Positions 1-12,334 of a stretch of 64,000 nt of DNA are shown in pieces. The notes under the pieces are model-generated. The model worked only from the letters and a program-made list of their open reading frames with translations. It had not been told where the DNA came from and made no database searches. The stretch comes from Pseudisothecium myosuroides. Lineage: Eukaryota; Streptophyta; Bryopsida; Hypnales; Lembophyllaceae. Both the position numbers and the translations under genes were made by a program. Positions within the stretch are counted from its first letter, which is position 1. Each line of letters starts with the position of its first letter. The stretch is taken from the NCBI GenBank assembly GCA_951799445.1, contig OX637289.1, forward strand, positions 6,415,321 to 6,479,320, in the 5' to 3' direction.

Positions 1-455
1 GAATAAAAACTAAGTAGCTTGGAGAACCTTCATTATGTTCCCGGGGGGACAGTCTATGAAAATATTGTGCACCACGTGTGGCATTGGGATATTTTTGGAG
101 GGGCTATTTATCTCCTACGTAGGAATAAAAGGGTCTCTATAATTACTTAATTTTTGAAAATGGTCTATGTTATGGCACTCTATCATTACTTGTAATGTCG
201 ATATCAATGGAAATTTTTTAGTAGGCTATATTCTTTATAATGAAAAATAGTAAATTGAAAAATGAAAGTGCTTGGGAAAAAAGTATTCAAAAACCTTACA
301 TGATATTCAATTCTTTTCATGCATTCATTGTCGTGTGTTTTCAAACAATGTTTGATCAAAAGTCGGACCATGTATAAGGTAGGGGAATGCTACCATATTA
401 GAGTGGAGTGTGGAGCTTAGAATATAGAGCTTAGCTTATTTTAGAAGTCATTCTT
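1..455. other. AT-rich intergenic DNA, no gene
   Basis: No convincing reading frame. Roughly 70-180 resembles 56800-56880 (a CACRTGTGGCA motif, then a T-rich run and a similar GGTCYCTAT stretch), so it is probably an old dispersed repeat. Confidence 0.4.
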
Positions 456-459
456 TTAA

Positions 460-1381
460 CCCCTAAAGGACCAAGCCATTTTCAGGCTCCAAAATCGCTG
501 AAAACTGCCATTTCTGCTGCGATCACTTCCTAAACCAAAAAAAAAACTTGTTTTTACAATCTAACCATAGGATCTTGTACTTCACTTGTCTCAGATCATG
601 TGGTAAAAATTTCAAGAAACTTGACCGTTCCGATTGGAAGATATTAGCATTTAAAGTTGGAAAAATAATTTTTTTTGAACTGTTTCTTGCAATTTCAGAT
701 GACTTTGACGGCCATTTGTGGATTTTTTTTGCACTACACACCATAAAGTTAAAATTTTTTATGTTGAGAATTTGAGTTGAGAGTAAGGGAAAAAAATTTC
801 AGCATATCAAAACTTGATTTTTACATATAAAAAAATTGCTAAGTAGAAGTAGGTCCAAAATTGAACGAAACATGAATTCGTTAATAGCTCTTAGATGGAA
901 TTAAAACACCATAATTCCAATGGTGGGATTGTTCTTGCAAACAAACTAAGCCTTTTCAAAAAAAAAAAATTGAAAAAAATTGAAAATTGCATTAAAAAAT
1001 GAATTCTATAAGAAGTTTTTTTTGAAGATGCTTAGATTGCCCGAAAAACAAGAATGTCCATAACTTTTTCATTCTAAGTCCAAATTGAATGAATCAAAGC
1101 TTCAAATGTAGGAAAAAACATGATCTTTGAGGAAAAACAATTTTTTTTTTTAAATCATTTTTTTTTGTTTTTTTCTTTCTGCCCAACGAATTGCTTTTTT
1201 GCTTTAGAATGGCATAACTTTTGTTCCCGGGCACCGATTGAAAAAAAAATTATATTTTTAGAAAGCTAATGTGATTTCTTATCTTTTAAAGAAGTTTCAA
1301 AAAATCAGGTTAAAATTTCAGGTCGCACGAACCTGCCCGAAATCCCAAGTGTCCCCCGAGGGGACTTTGGTCCTTTAGGGG
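460..1381 (-). mobile_element. TTAA-flanked piggyBac-like non-autonomous element, copy A
   Basis: A 922-bp element starts CCCCTAAAGGACC and ends with its exact reverse complement, GGTCCTTTAGGGG. TTAA lies directly on both sides (456-459 and 1382-1385). A short palindrome (GTCCCCCGAGGGGAC) sits just inside the right end. The inside is AT-rich with no transposase frame. The same ends and interior occur in the copies at 10.4, 27.0, 29.7, 30.4 and 55.6 kb. The TTAA target and CCC-starting ends are the hallmarks of the piggyBac superfamily; that assignment is inferred because no transposase is present. Orientation is given relative to copy B. Confidence 0.8.
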
Positions 1382-1540
1382 TTAAACATAGGTATCCTTG
1401 GAAGGTTTAAGTAGGTACCCTATAACCATTGATGGTGCCCTATAACATAAGACATCTTATAGATTGTGTTATATGTACCTATAACATAGGTATCCTATAA
1501 CCACCAAAAGTGGTTTACGCTCTACACTCCCGCTCTACAC
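1382..1540. repeat. Short degenerate repeats of a CCTATAACATAGGTA motif
   Basis: The motif, with variants, recurs several times between about 1385 and 1505. A related string (ATAGGTACCTATATTRTAGG) appears near 39293-39315. It is followed by GCTCTAC/CTCCACGCTC-type words shared with 13.25 and 17.04 kb. Confidence 0.35.
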
Positions 1541-1695
1541 CCATATATTAGTTTTGCTCGCATAAGGTAGTATGCTCTACAAGTCAGATCATGCTCTAAC
1601 CCAAATTATTTCATTATTTTTAGACCTTCTAGGAATTAGTTACAAATTTATGAAATAAAATTGTAGTGGTCACTAGAATGTGCACTATTGCTACC

Positions 1696-1969
1696 ATTAG
1701 AGGGGATTCGGGGGTCTTGGGGGGCTGTGAGTTCCCTTACGTTCCCAGACTGTGAGAACACTGTGGAAACGCACTGTAGCAGATAGCTGATGTGGCAAAA
1801 CGACTGCCACATAATTTTTGGAAGAAAAAAAATTTGCTCAAAATGATATTTGAAAAAAATAATAATAATAATAAATATTTTCTGACAGCCGTATCGCTGT
1901 TCATAGAATCGGGCCATATCAGAGAATGGCCCTAAAATGGCCTTCCAAAGACCTTCCAAAACATCTAAT
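1696..1969. mobile_element. MITE of the ATTAGA family, copy 1 (diverged)
   Basis: This 274-bp segment begins ATTAGAGGGGATTCGGG and ends CCAAAACATCTAAT. Its inside (GTGAGTTCCC near the left end, an A/T-rich middle, then TTYTGACAGCC) matches the copies at 44569-44833 and 46792-47072. No target duplication is evident. It has no coding capacity; the minus-strand frame across it (1648-1959) is fortuitous. Confidence 0.6.
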
Positions 1970-2756
1970 GATTGGTCCTTGCAAAATGTAATTATGTAGC
2001 GTGATTGTCAATTGTATTTTTTTTAATTTTTTTAAATAATTTTTTAAGCTTCCATCATCAAGTACCATTGCTTGGGAGGAACTATTCTAAAAATATAGGA
2101 ATTTATTAATATTTAAAATTTATTCTATATAGTATTAAGGAAAAATTCCTATCTCTATATATTTTTTCATTATAATACTTGTTCTAAATACTTGAAAAGA
2201 GATTTTTTTGTCTCTAGATTTTTTCCCTTGTATATAGGAAAAATTTCAATATTCAAAAATATATTTGAAAAGTTGGGAAGCTCCATACTCTATATGGTTT
2301 ATAACCATAATTAATATGTGTCCAATCCTCCCTGCCTTGTTTCAAGATTATCATTATTTCACTATTAGACAATATTCCAAATTCTACAGATATGATTCTA
2401 TGGTATTTTATTTACTATCAACTCAAGGCGTAACTAACTTTGCTAAATAACCACCAATTACATTTTTATTGGTAGTGGACTACATATTAAAGGTACTTAA
2501 TTACCTGATATTGATGTACACTACAACTAACATGTACTGCAATAGCTCTACAACTGCGAACTATTTTGCTTCAAAATACTGCCCTGAGTCCTTGATTGAC
2601 AACATTATTCATCGATTTCTTGTTGATATGGTTGGATTCACAAATTATGAATTGATGTATCATCCTTTGGATGAAGGTGAAAAAAAAAAGTCTAATGAAC
2701 TAAGTTACCAAACTCAACCCTAAGAGAGCCCAATTAGACTATGGTATTATGTTGAG
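1970..2756. other. AT-rich intergenic DNA, no gene
   Basis: Two short plus-strand frames (2265-2450 and 2469-2723, 61 and 84 codons) are open, but they show no recognisable motif or codon pattern. I regard them as noise or very decayed transposon sequence. Confidence 0.35.
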
Positions 2757-3172
2757 CTTCTAAAAAAAAGTTATGAACAAAATTCAGAAAGGATGTTTGA
2801 AAATGTCAAAAAAATGTCCTTTCCAACCCCTCTCTGAATCTCGTCCCTAACTTTTGACTGGAGGCTCTAAATGTTAAGAGAATTTTTGGAAATAAAAGTT
2901 AGCTTGATTTCTCAACTTTTCATAGTTCAAAGTTCTTGAAAAAAATTATTCTACTATGCCTAAATGAGGTTTGAAGTTCTACATTGAACACAATTCGTAC
3001 TTTTGACTTGGTGTGAGCGGTTGAGCTTCTACTAGTCTTAATTTACATATCCCATATGGGTTGTTTTACCTCCCATCACCTCACTCGTATGAAGAGAATT
3101 TTCCAACAACCACCATACGTAAAATTAAATAGTGACTTTCAATTTTATGTGAGGTGGTTGCTGGAAAATTTC
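2757..3172. repeat. Dispersed repeat with terminal hairpin, copy 1
   Basis: About 2757-3095 aligns by eye with 60636-60975: the same order of words, including AAAAGTTATRRA, TTTTGAYTGGAG, and CATATC(C/T)CA followed by TGGGTTGTTTTACCTCC. The last part is also present inverted near 34045-34080. Immediately downstream, 3096-3126 and 3141-3171 form a 31-nt inverted repeat with about three mismatches and a 14-nt loop. The class of element is unknown. Confidence 0.5.
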
Positions 3173-3779
3173 AATATTTTTTATTTTTTCAAGTCGAGTC
3201 CCACTAATTTTTGCCTTGGGTAGCCACTATTCTTATGTAATAGACTCTTGAGAGCTCCTCTTGATACGAGTAGTTGGCACATGCTGAAATCTTCATTTCC
3301 AGAAGATTGCCAAGTTCTTGTTATGCACTACTTTCGCAGTAGTGGGCCAATAGAGCAGAAGTGATTAATGGTCGTAGTAGTGCTGTCAAGTCCATGCCAT
3401 CTCCACTGCCATATAGGTTTGATGGATAGAAAGCACTCAGGTGGGAATGCACTACAATTTACAGTTCATTTAATGCCTTAACATTGCTACGATTAGGCCA
3501 TGTGGGAATATACCTTTAGCTAACTCTATTAAAATTTTAACTTTGAAAAAGTACTGCATACTTTTGCTTCAAATTCTCTTGGTGTTGTTACTTTGTTTTA
3601 TAAGGGCATTATTAGTTGAAGGAGCTAGTTGTTAGAAAACTTAGGATACGAAATGGCTTCATCTTCATAAAATATTACAAACAATTAGGTTCTCAGAAGA
3701 TTTGTGGTGATTGCTATTGTCTTAGCTTTTTAGGAGTATTTATTATGTACTATGGCATGATATCTTATATGTTGTTCCT

Positions 3780-3965
3780 TTTTTATTTATTGTGAAGACA
3801 CCTTGCATGCGGTTTTCTAACTATTTGATGTTGATTACCATGAATGCTGGTGAAGCTCACTACCTCAAGGAAAACTTGAACAACAAGAGACTTCAACAAT
3901 CCTATATATGCATAGTCTTTTTTATACTGGAAGACTTTGTAAACTCCTATGATAGTCCTCTATTT
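3780..3965 (+). pseudogene. Possible small fragment of the SWIM/MULE-like gene
   Basis: The plus-strand reading contains NKRLQQS followed by a hydrophobic stretch and EDFVNSY. This parallels NKWLQQSG...VDDFVKAF in the better copy at 6687-6826. The match is short and rests on eye comparison only. It would be a badly decayed relic. Confidence 0.25.
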
Positions 3966-5254
3966 TTCAGTAAAATTAATTACTTGTCTATTTAAGCATT
4001 GCATCCTTGTTTTGTTTTTTTTAATTTTAAAAATAGCCTAAAATATTTATATGTTTGATAGAAACATATGTATGGAATAGACATATCAAAAAGACAAATG
4101 TAGTTTTAGAATAAATATAATTAATGTTGGTACTTGTTAAATAAGAAGCTTATGAGTTTGAAGACAATAAGGTTTTGAAAAGAAAAATATCATAAAAGTG
4201 CTTGCTTTTAAGATGTACCATAATATGTTTTTTTTTTTCAAACCCAGAGTTAAACAACTCTATTTTTTGAGTTCAAAAATAACAAGAAGATTGTTTTAAG
4301 GACTTCACCTTCTCCACATATGCATACAGATCTTAAATGGTTGTTGTAGGAGGAGACTGTTGTACAAAAAGGATTGGAAAGCAACAAATATGAAATAAAA
4401 TAGCATGAAATAACAAACATGCACAATGTACGGTTGACAACAATATTCAATGCAGCTGTCCCGCCTACTTGTATTGCTATTCATAAGTATTGTAGTAAAT
4501 ACAATACATAGGATCCAGATCTCCAGCCTCTATATTACATGTACAAAATTGTAATGGACTAGATTTGTAGGCTACCTATATTATTTATAATGGATTTGTC
4601 TGTATTTCATGTTCCCTAATTTATTTGTAAAGCCTTTCTAAATTTTATTCTAAATGAATAAAATTCTCTTTATATTATGTCACTCATTGTTTCTGAAATG
4701 CACTAAGTGCCCCCTCCCCCCCGAGATTTTGTTTAGATTTGAAGTACATAAAAACAATGCAAAATGATAAAATCACGTTTGACAATTTACAATTTAAAGT
4801 TCTAAATATAATACACAAGTGCATATTCTTTTGAAACAATATAGACCCAACATCTAAAATAAACCTAAGAAATAGATATATCATTAAATGTAATTGTACA
4901 TTGGAAAGTGAATGAAAATCAATATTTTCGGATAAGACCAATAATTGTGTGACTATAAGCCTTTGTCTTGGCTTTAGTGACCTACTACATTTTAAAACTA
5001 AATGCTAAGTCTTCACTTTTAATTCAAATAGTGTTTTCATTTGGCTTTATCTTCTAGGTTTTGAATGATTTATATAACTATATAAAAATTTAATTATTCA
5101 CATTTGTGTAATGCAAACTTTTGTAATTGTTGAGCCTACTTGCCATCTGTTGTGGTAGGCATATAAGAATGCTTCTTTTCCAAAGAGTTCCTGCAAGATT
5201 ATTAAGAAGAAAAATCCTTCAATAATATAGATTTGCATTAATATGTATTAGCAA

Positions 5255-5400
5255 TTCTATATGTATGGCCCTGCAAGGTGCAATTACATAAGAGCATTCA
5301 ACAATCTTTGTTGAAGAGTGCCTCCGTTGCTGCCTAAGAACCAGCATAATGGCAAAAACAAAGTAAAGTATTTGCCAATAGTGGGCCACCTCAAATCTCA
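5255..5400 (+). pseudogene. Possible second small fragment of the SWIM/MULE-like gene
   Basis: The nucleotides ATAAGAGCATTCAACAATCT (5289-5308) resemble ACAAGTGGCTTCAACAATCT in the copy near 6729-6748. No frame survives. The rest of 3970-6239 is AT-rich intergenic DNA in which I see no gene. Confidence 0.2.
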
Positions 5401-6239
5401 AGGAGAACATTTTTTGTAAAATTTGATTTATGAGTTCTAAGGTTATTTAAAATATGGTACCTATTATTCAAATATATGATTTCATTGCACTTTATGATTT
5501 GCTACTTTTCTAAATTGACCAAATTAATGGCAACCTATGCTTAATTATAATTGGCGCTTAGCTAGGTATTATACATTTGTATCATTTTCTATCACTTTAC
5601 GTGCTAATTAGTTTTTTGGTCATAAACTTTTGTGTTATGACTCCAAAAGATTCAAGATTCATAAATAACATAATTATGACTACTATACACCTTGCCTAAT
5701 TTTTTTTTCATTTTTAAAAAATAATTTATAATCTAGAAATAGCCCCCAAAATTCCAAATTTGTATCACACTTGTCAATTTGGAGATTTAAATACTATTTT
5801 TAACCCAAAATGAATTTAGAGCTAGAAATTAGAGAGGATGGTCCTCCAATAGACGATCATCTATTGTTCAAAGTAATTTTAAAAATAATTAATTGTATGT
5901 TGTACGAAAATCTATAAAGTGGGTTTCATTTTGCTTGCATTTCAAAACATGTAATAATATCATTTTGGTGGGGGGTTTTTTAGTGAATTTTCATCTCCAC
6001 AAAGTTGTTACAAATTGCCAATTTTTTAATTTTTTTAATTTTTTCCTATTTTTTACAGATTAAAACATGAAAAAATCTATTTTCTTGAGATTTAGCACTT
6101 TTTTTAGTTTACCTACTTAGAGATTTTTCCTATGCTTTATCTTCCTAGGATATAATATTTTAAAAGTGTATATGTTGGCGATATTTTTAAATTTTTTTTA
6201 AATTTTAAAATACTCTACAAAGAATATTGAGAGAAGTGA

Positions 6240-8096
6240 TTGAATGAACACGCTCTTAGAACTTTTACTGTTTTCTGGAACAAGTTTGTCGGCTTCGTTA
6301 GGGACAAATTTATGAATGTTGCATGGCATTGGTACTTTGAAGACCCTTCTCGATACCGAGAGGGATGTAGACGTGGGCTTTGTCTTGGAATTTTTATATT
6401 TCGTTGTTGCCCTATTGTGGTGTACAGTAGGAAAAATGTGCAATTGAGGCATGGCAATACTACCTTGAAGGATCCTTTCGGTATCGACAGGGGTTCTTTT
6501 GTAGGCTCTATCCTAAAATATTTATTTATTGTGGTTGAAAGTGATGCATGTCTATTGGACACCACCAATGTTATTTTTTCCTCATTGCCATGTATCCTAT
6601 GAATAACTTCAGAGTATATCAATGGACACGAAAAATTGAAAGTAGTGTGTATACTATTTTCTTTCAGGATCTTAGCAAGTCTGAACTAGCAGAAATGCCA
6701 TCTTGCAACTTCACTAAGACAATACATAACAAGTGGCTTCAACAATCTGGAAATCGGGGGAACGAACTTTACATTGTCACGGTAGACGATTTTGTCAAAG
6801 CCTTCATACAGATGGTAAGGTATTACCAATAATTGAAGGAAAAATGAAATCGGTACGGGACCGGGGAAAGAAGAGCTAATGCTCTGCGTTGCCCAGCGTT
6901 CAGCTGAATAAACGGGCAATCCAAAGCCGCTTACCGAAGCTATTTCAAATATTCTAGATGTAGAAGAATTCTTCAATAGAGAACCTCACCTTGAAGGTGA
7001 AGAAATATTTGAATTACAGAAGAGGAAGGCAGACATGCCACTTGGGTGCGAATATGACTTGCATAGGCTAAATAAAGTGAATTTCTCCCATCTACGCATC
7101 TAAATGCGGTCTTGGAAAGCCACAACAAGTGCATCCAATTTGAACACAATTTTGGAGGACATTTCTCCAAGTGTGGATGTAGACCCTCCAGTCACAACGT
7201 CAAATGAAGACATTGGAGATCAAACAAATACTCTAAACTCAACTCACGTGTCAGCTATTCAAGAGACCATTTGCGATGAAGGGCAATGAAACATAGCACG
7301 TTTGCCGAAAAACATCAGCAAAGACATACTTTGCATTGCAAACAATTACCAAGAAGAAATGCACAACACAAATAGTCTAGAATAACATTGCTACTGCAGT
7401 GCCAACGTATATAGGTATGATGGTGAATTACAGGAAAAATCGGCATGATCGTATGCAATTTTTCTTTTGCAACGACGACATTAAATGATGTGTCAAAGGT
7501 ACACAACAAAAATGAGTGTTATCAGTATCAGCTATTCCAGCCATTTGGCTAGTGAAAATGTGCACCAATTGTCGAAGGCCAAGATTTTGGTCTTAAAAGC
7601 TACAAGCTTTCAATTTCTACAACGACAAGTCATTTCGCCCCGCAGACTGTTTGGTAGAAAAGCTGACATACAAATTGTGCGTACCTACCATGTTCCTCCT
7701 TCACTAGATGAACATCTCACAAGTCGAGTGGGGAAGGTCGTCCGCCGCAACCCAAAGGCCTCTATTGTAAAGTACTAGAACAATTGTGCATCGGTATTGA
7801 CACTGAATGCACGCATAGAAAGGGTGACAATGGTTCCCCACCCTGAATTTGGTTGCACAGTGTCACTCATCTTTGGTGTAGAACCTTGCCATGAAAAGTA
7901 CATGCTCATTGTATCCTTGTATCTGGACTGCACGTATCCGAATTTCAAGGAGATGAAGCTGAAGTGCTTGGGCAAGCGAGGAACCTGGGCAAACTGTAAG
8001 CATCTTTATTTCATTTTCACGGTCATCTGCAACCTACAGTCTACATCGGAGGCCTTCATTCATGCAGCGAGTTTCAGTTTCAATGAAATGAAATAA
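6240..8096 (+). pseudogene. Decayed SWIM-zinc-finger (MULE/FAR1-like) transposase gene
   Basis: Protein-like plus-strand blocks, broken by stops and frame changes, run through this region. They include 6548-6832 (with EMPSCNF, HNKWLQQSG and VDDFVKAF), about 6930-7289 (rich in D, E and T), 7485-7778 and 7797-8096. The last block ends in a SWIM-like zinc finger: Cys-Thr-Tyr at 7929-7937, then Cys-Lys-His at 7995-8003 followed by a hydrophobic run. SWIM fingers have the form CxC-x(n)-CxH, so the second cysteine has become Tyr (codon TAT; one base from TGT). SWIM fingers are typical of MULE transposases and FAR1-like proteins; no catalytic DDE core is recognisable here. The base composition is less AT-rich than its surroundings. 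It is certainly non-functional as it stands; the family assignment is moderate. Confidence 0.5.
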
Positions 8097-8640
8097 GTAC
8101 TTCTCAACGGGATACTAAATCATTTGGGATCAAATTAGCTTGTCTTTTTGTATACAAGGACCATACTTATGTTTATTGAACAAATGAATGGAAATGTACC
8201 GAGACTAAAAGGGCTAGTACTTGCATTTTACTAGACCCACTTCTACTCTCTCCAAAATTATTTCTAGCATCATTGTATTGTGTATAATGGTTCCCTGCAT
8301 GAGGTCATCCTTCTAATATGTTTAATTCTTTTATTCCCTGACATTGTACTGACATCATTAGCTTAGAAGCCAACATATGGAACAAGTCATGTGTTGTCTA
8401 ATTTTGAAGTTTAGCTAAAACCTTAGACAACCTGAACCCTGAACTTCCAAAGCAGTTTTATATTTCCACAGTAATAGGTGTATTTTAGTTCTATTGTTAT
8501 GTGCGTGCAAAATGACACGTATTGTAAACCGCGGTCAGAGGACATCCTATTTCCACGGTCATAGGTCCCATCATGTAAAAATATTTATTTGTGCATGGCA
8601 AGGGAATTTTGTCACTCATTTTTCCACTTTCATGGCGTTG
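8097..8640. other. Intergenic DNA with a CGGTCATAGGT-type repeat module
   Basis: No gene is seen. Around 8528-8570 there is a word pair (CCGCGGTCAGAGG, then CCACGGTCATAGGT) that recurs near 13098-13135 and 16957-16990, suggesting an old dispersed element. Confidence 0.3.
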
Positions 8641-8664
8641 TCTCTTATTTTTTAAAATAATGCC

Positions 8665-8880
8665 TAAACTCCTATTCGATATGACTTCATCCAATTTTTT
8701 ATGTACCTTCATCCATTTCTTCATCTACTTTCATCCAATATTTCATCTACTTAGATCCACTTTTTTCATCTACTTCCATCTCTTTCTTATTATACTTTAA
8801 TCTAAAATTTTGTTCAAATCCACTCAATTTTTAGTGACTTTCATCCAAATTTTCAATGATTTTCATCTAAAAAAATTCCA
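8665..8880. repeat. Degenerate tandem repeat of TTCATCTACTTTCATCCA
   Basis: About ten imperfect copies of an 18-22 bp unit, TTCATC(C/T)A with T-rich spacers, lie head to tail. A reverse-strand relative (GGATGAAA words) occurs at 47832-47950. The plus-strand frames across it are products of the repeat. Confidence 0.6.
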
Positions 8881-9623
8881 AATTTCATTTTATTTTTCCA
8901 TTTTCCAGCCAAGATCTATGCTTCCCGCTCAACGCTTGTTGCTCCGCTCACTTCCTAGCATGATGGTCATCACCACACTCATCAATGAAGCTCAAAATGT
9001 GATTTTTCTGCAACATTGTTGCATAAATTGTATCACTTCAAGCAAAGAGGTAAATTCTAATAGAGTTGATAGTTTCACCAATGATGAATAATTTGCATCT
9101 AACGTACCAAATTGGATATAAGATAGTAACCCTCAGAACATCCTAAGTTGCATACAGGGCATACATACCAACATCGTCACGTTTTTTAGGAGGAATGTCA
9201 ATGAGAGTTTCCCCTTACGAAAGTATAAGTATTGTTTTGAAATAAAAAAATATAAAATCAACTACTATTTATGACAGTTGTAGTGGTTGTCAAAGAGTCA
9301 TAAGGATGATGGCTACAATAATCCTACAAGATCTAAGCTGTAGTTGCAACTTTCAAAAATATAAGTAACTTTTTTTAACGATATTGATTTTTTTCAGAAA
9401 TAGTTATAGGACTTTGGGCCCTTTAGGAACCTTGTTGGTATTGATAGGCTTTCCACAATCCTAGATGCTCACAATAAGTTTTAAATAATTTAAGATTTTT
9501 ATGTTTTTGTTTTCGTTTTTTGAAAAAAAATGTTAAAGGATTCCAAGCCTTGTAGGGACCTTGTCAATATTGACAAGTTTTTTTGAATCTCATGATTTAA
9601 CAACCATTTATCTTTAAATTAAG

Positions 9624-9654
<31 letters not shown>

Positions 9655-10347
9655 TTTAATTCTTGAAAAATGTTGTTGGTTCCAAGTCTCATAGGATATT
9701 ATTTGGCATTTACAAAATCTTCTCCTGCAATTAGTATTTGAAGGTAAAGTATATTGATTTTTGAAATTTTTGTGTTGTAATGCCATGTTTTTTTGTAAAA
9801 TCTTTTTGTACCAATAGGAATCCTTACAAATGCTTACAACATTTATCTTCTAAATTATACATATTTATATATAAATCAGTCTAATTTTTTTTCTACTTTG
9901 TAGCCTCCCAAAGTAGTTTGTCAATATGGGCACTTTTCCTTTCTTGAAAGGGAGGAGACGGGCAATTTATTTTTAAATTTATTTTAAATTTAAATTATTT
10001 AATACATATTAATGAATTTTTTTATTTCTAATTCAAGTTAAAATAAAACTCTAAAGTGCCAGAAAGAGAAAAAAATTCATGAAGAAGATGTCAAAAAAGT
10101 GATTGTTTCAAATTTTTTATATTTAGGGATCCCCCTAAACACAACTATGAATGCCAATGGATACTATTTATAGGCTTCAGTGATTTTCAAGTCTTAATTT
10201 AGAGAGCTTAATTTTTGTTTTATAAAAATTCGATATCTTTGTGGCCCAAAAAATACATATTGGTGCCAACAAGTATTTATTTGGAACTGAATAGATGAAA
10301 CAATTACTTTCTATTAGATGGAAGTAATTATTCTTTTGGAAATGATA
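8881..10347. other. AT-rich intergenic DNA with decayed repeat units
   Basis: No gene is visible. 9404-9600 contains GGRACCTTGTTGGTATTGA-like words that match the units of the tandem array at 13.5-14.3 kb. The microsatellite at 9624-9646 lies inside. Confidence 0.35.
9624..9658. repeat. (TA)n microsatellite followed by poly(T)
   Basis: About eleven uninterrupted TA units are followed by a run of twelve or more T. Confidence 0.9.
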
Positions 10348-10351
10348 TTAA

Positions 10352-11527
10352 CCCCTAAAGGACCGTTGTCCCTTCGAGGGACAAATGCGTTTTCAGGCAT
10401 GTACCTATGGGCTGAAATTTTCTCCTGATTTTTTGAAACTTTTTGTAAACATGAAGAATTGAGAGAGGTACGTGGCAGAAAAAAAATTTGAAATCGGGCC
10501 TTTGAGCGAGAAGTTATGCCATTTCTTGGAATGCATGGGGACAGGGGACAACAAAAAATTTTGCAAAATTTTGAATTTTTTTTTTAAATATTTTTTTCCA
10601 TAGATTATATTTTTGTCTATTTGGAAAGCTTTGATTCATTTCATTTGGATTTGTTATGAGGAAGTTATGGACATTCTTGTTTTTCAGGCAGTTAGAGCAT
10701 CTTATTGAAAAAAATAACTTGTAGGATTCATTTCGGAATGCAATTTTTGTGATTTTTCAATTCTTTTTTTTGGAATGGTTTAGTTTACTTTCTAGAACAA
10801 TCTCACCATTGGGATTAGTGCATTTTAATTCCATCTAAAATATATGAATATTTTAGATTTTCCTTCTATCTTGTACCTACTTCTACTTTACAAATTTTTT
10901 AAGAATGATAATTAATTTTTTTTGAATTTTTTTTCCTAGACTCTCAACTCAATTCTCCACTATAAAGATTTAAAGCTCAAAACGCTGTAGTGCAAAAATT
11001 TTAAGTTAAAAATGTTTAAAGTAAAAAAATCTGGTCCCGCAATGTGCTGAAAAACTTGTTTTTTCCACTTTAAACGCAGATATCTTGCAATCTGTGCAGT
11101 CAAAAATTCTGAAATTTTTTCCGCACATTTGAGTTATTCGTAAAGTACACTAAACCGGGGTTTAAACCCATGAGTTTTGTGAAAAAGCCGGTTGAGTTAA
11201 AAAAGTCGAAATAAAAGTGGGTATGAAACTTATTTTTCCATCAAAATGGTGCCTAAAAAATTTTGGTCCCCACTTTTGAAGTCGTTTGACATAAGTATCT
11301 TGCAAAATAGTTTAACGCTTCAACTACAGTTGCCTTCTCAACTTCAAAAAAAGTCATGCCCAAAGTAGGGGGGACTTTACAAATAACTCTATTCTCATAC
11401 CAATTAGGTGTAAGATCCTACGGTTAGATGTGGAAAAAAAAACAATTTTTTTTTTTTAACTTTTTGCTATAGAAATGGCAGTTTTGAGTGTTTTTTGGCA
11501 AAAAAAAAGGCCTCGGTCCTTTAGGGG
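10352..11527 (+). mobile_element. TTAA-flanked piggyBac-like element, copy B
   Basis: A 1176-bp copy with intact 13-bp ends (CCCCTAAAGGACC / GGTCCTTTAGGGG) and TTAA on both sides (10348-10351 and 11528-11531). Just inside the left end is the hairpin TTGTCCCTTCGAGGGACAA; the right end reads GGCAGTTTTGAGTGTTTTTTGGC before the terminal repeat. It is longer than its relatives because a separate 261-bp element has inserted at 11130-11390. No transposase frame is present. Confidence 0.85.
11130..11390. mobile_element. Small terminal-inverted-repeat element nested in copy B
   Basis: The inner ends read GAGTTATTCGTAAAGT and, on the right, the reverse complement of GAGTTATTTGTAAAGT. Comparison with the uninterrupted copy at 30364-31299 (CACATTCTCATAC) shows that the insertion duplicated ATT (11127-11129 and 11391-11393). 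The interior has a GGGTTTAAACCC palindrome and no frame. The superfamily is undetermined. Confidence 0.65.
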
Positions 11528-11709
11528 TTAATGTCTATTTTCTTATGGAGGATGTTGACTACCCCAAAGTCATCTTCAAAGAGGCAAGGATGATGAAAAA
11601 AAATTCATCACTATGGCTTTCAACCTCAACCTTGCTACCTAAGCTGACATTGATTAATTATTTACATGGCCTTTGGATGGATAGATGAGAATGTAGACAA
11701 TGTGCCATT

Positions 11710-11815
11710 TTCAAACTGCGTAGTTTGAACCATCTAGAACAGGTATAGATTTCAAACCACGTGGTTAAAACCATCTAGAACATGCATAGATTTCAAACCA
11801 CCCGATCTGAATTAT
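11710..11815. repeat. 41-bp tandem repeat, about 2.5 copies
   Basis: Units start at about 11710, 11751 and 11792. Each begins TTCAAAC and continues with ACCATCTAGAACAKG and TATAGAT or CATAGAT. The second unit contains the near-palindrome AACCACGTGGTT with an ACGTG core. The flanks 11532-11709 and 11816-12331 show no gene. Confidence 0.75.
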
Positions 11816-12334
11816 AAAAGTGCAAAAGTTGTGGAATAGCACCATTTTAATGAAATTTGCCATTTGTATAGTTTGAGGTGGTTTAAAGTGATCTAAATCT
11901 AAGCATATCCAACTCCACACTAAAGTCCATCTAGACCATTGAGCTACATCAAAGTCCGTCCAAGTTCATCCATTTTAGCTAAAATCTTTTTAATCCACCA
12001 TATGCATTGAAACTTAAAACAAATGCCAAAGACCATGAATAAATTGCCCAAACTTCTTGAATCTGATCTTCTTCCATTTAAAGTCTATCAAAATCAAGAA
12101 ACATGTATTGAAATAGTTAGCTATATGATATCAACAATACATTGCAACAACATATTTATAATTCAAAATGAAACAAAAAATCAATACATATTGATTGTGG
12201 AATCATTCTAAAATATTCTTGTCTCTAATTCTAACAAATGCTAACAAAGGTGTTGGGAAAGAAAGGCCAATGGACGAATTGCAAGTCTTGTATTATATTT
12301 TTTCGGTATCATTTAGCCTTGATGCAAGAGTTGA

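Noticed and set aside
523..775. Two opposed frames of 73 and 75 codons
   Set aside because: Lie inside the non-coding TTAA element; the same frames are not preserved in other copies.
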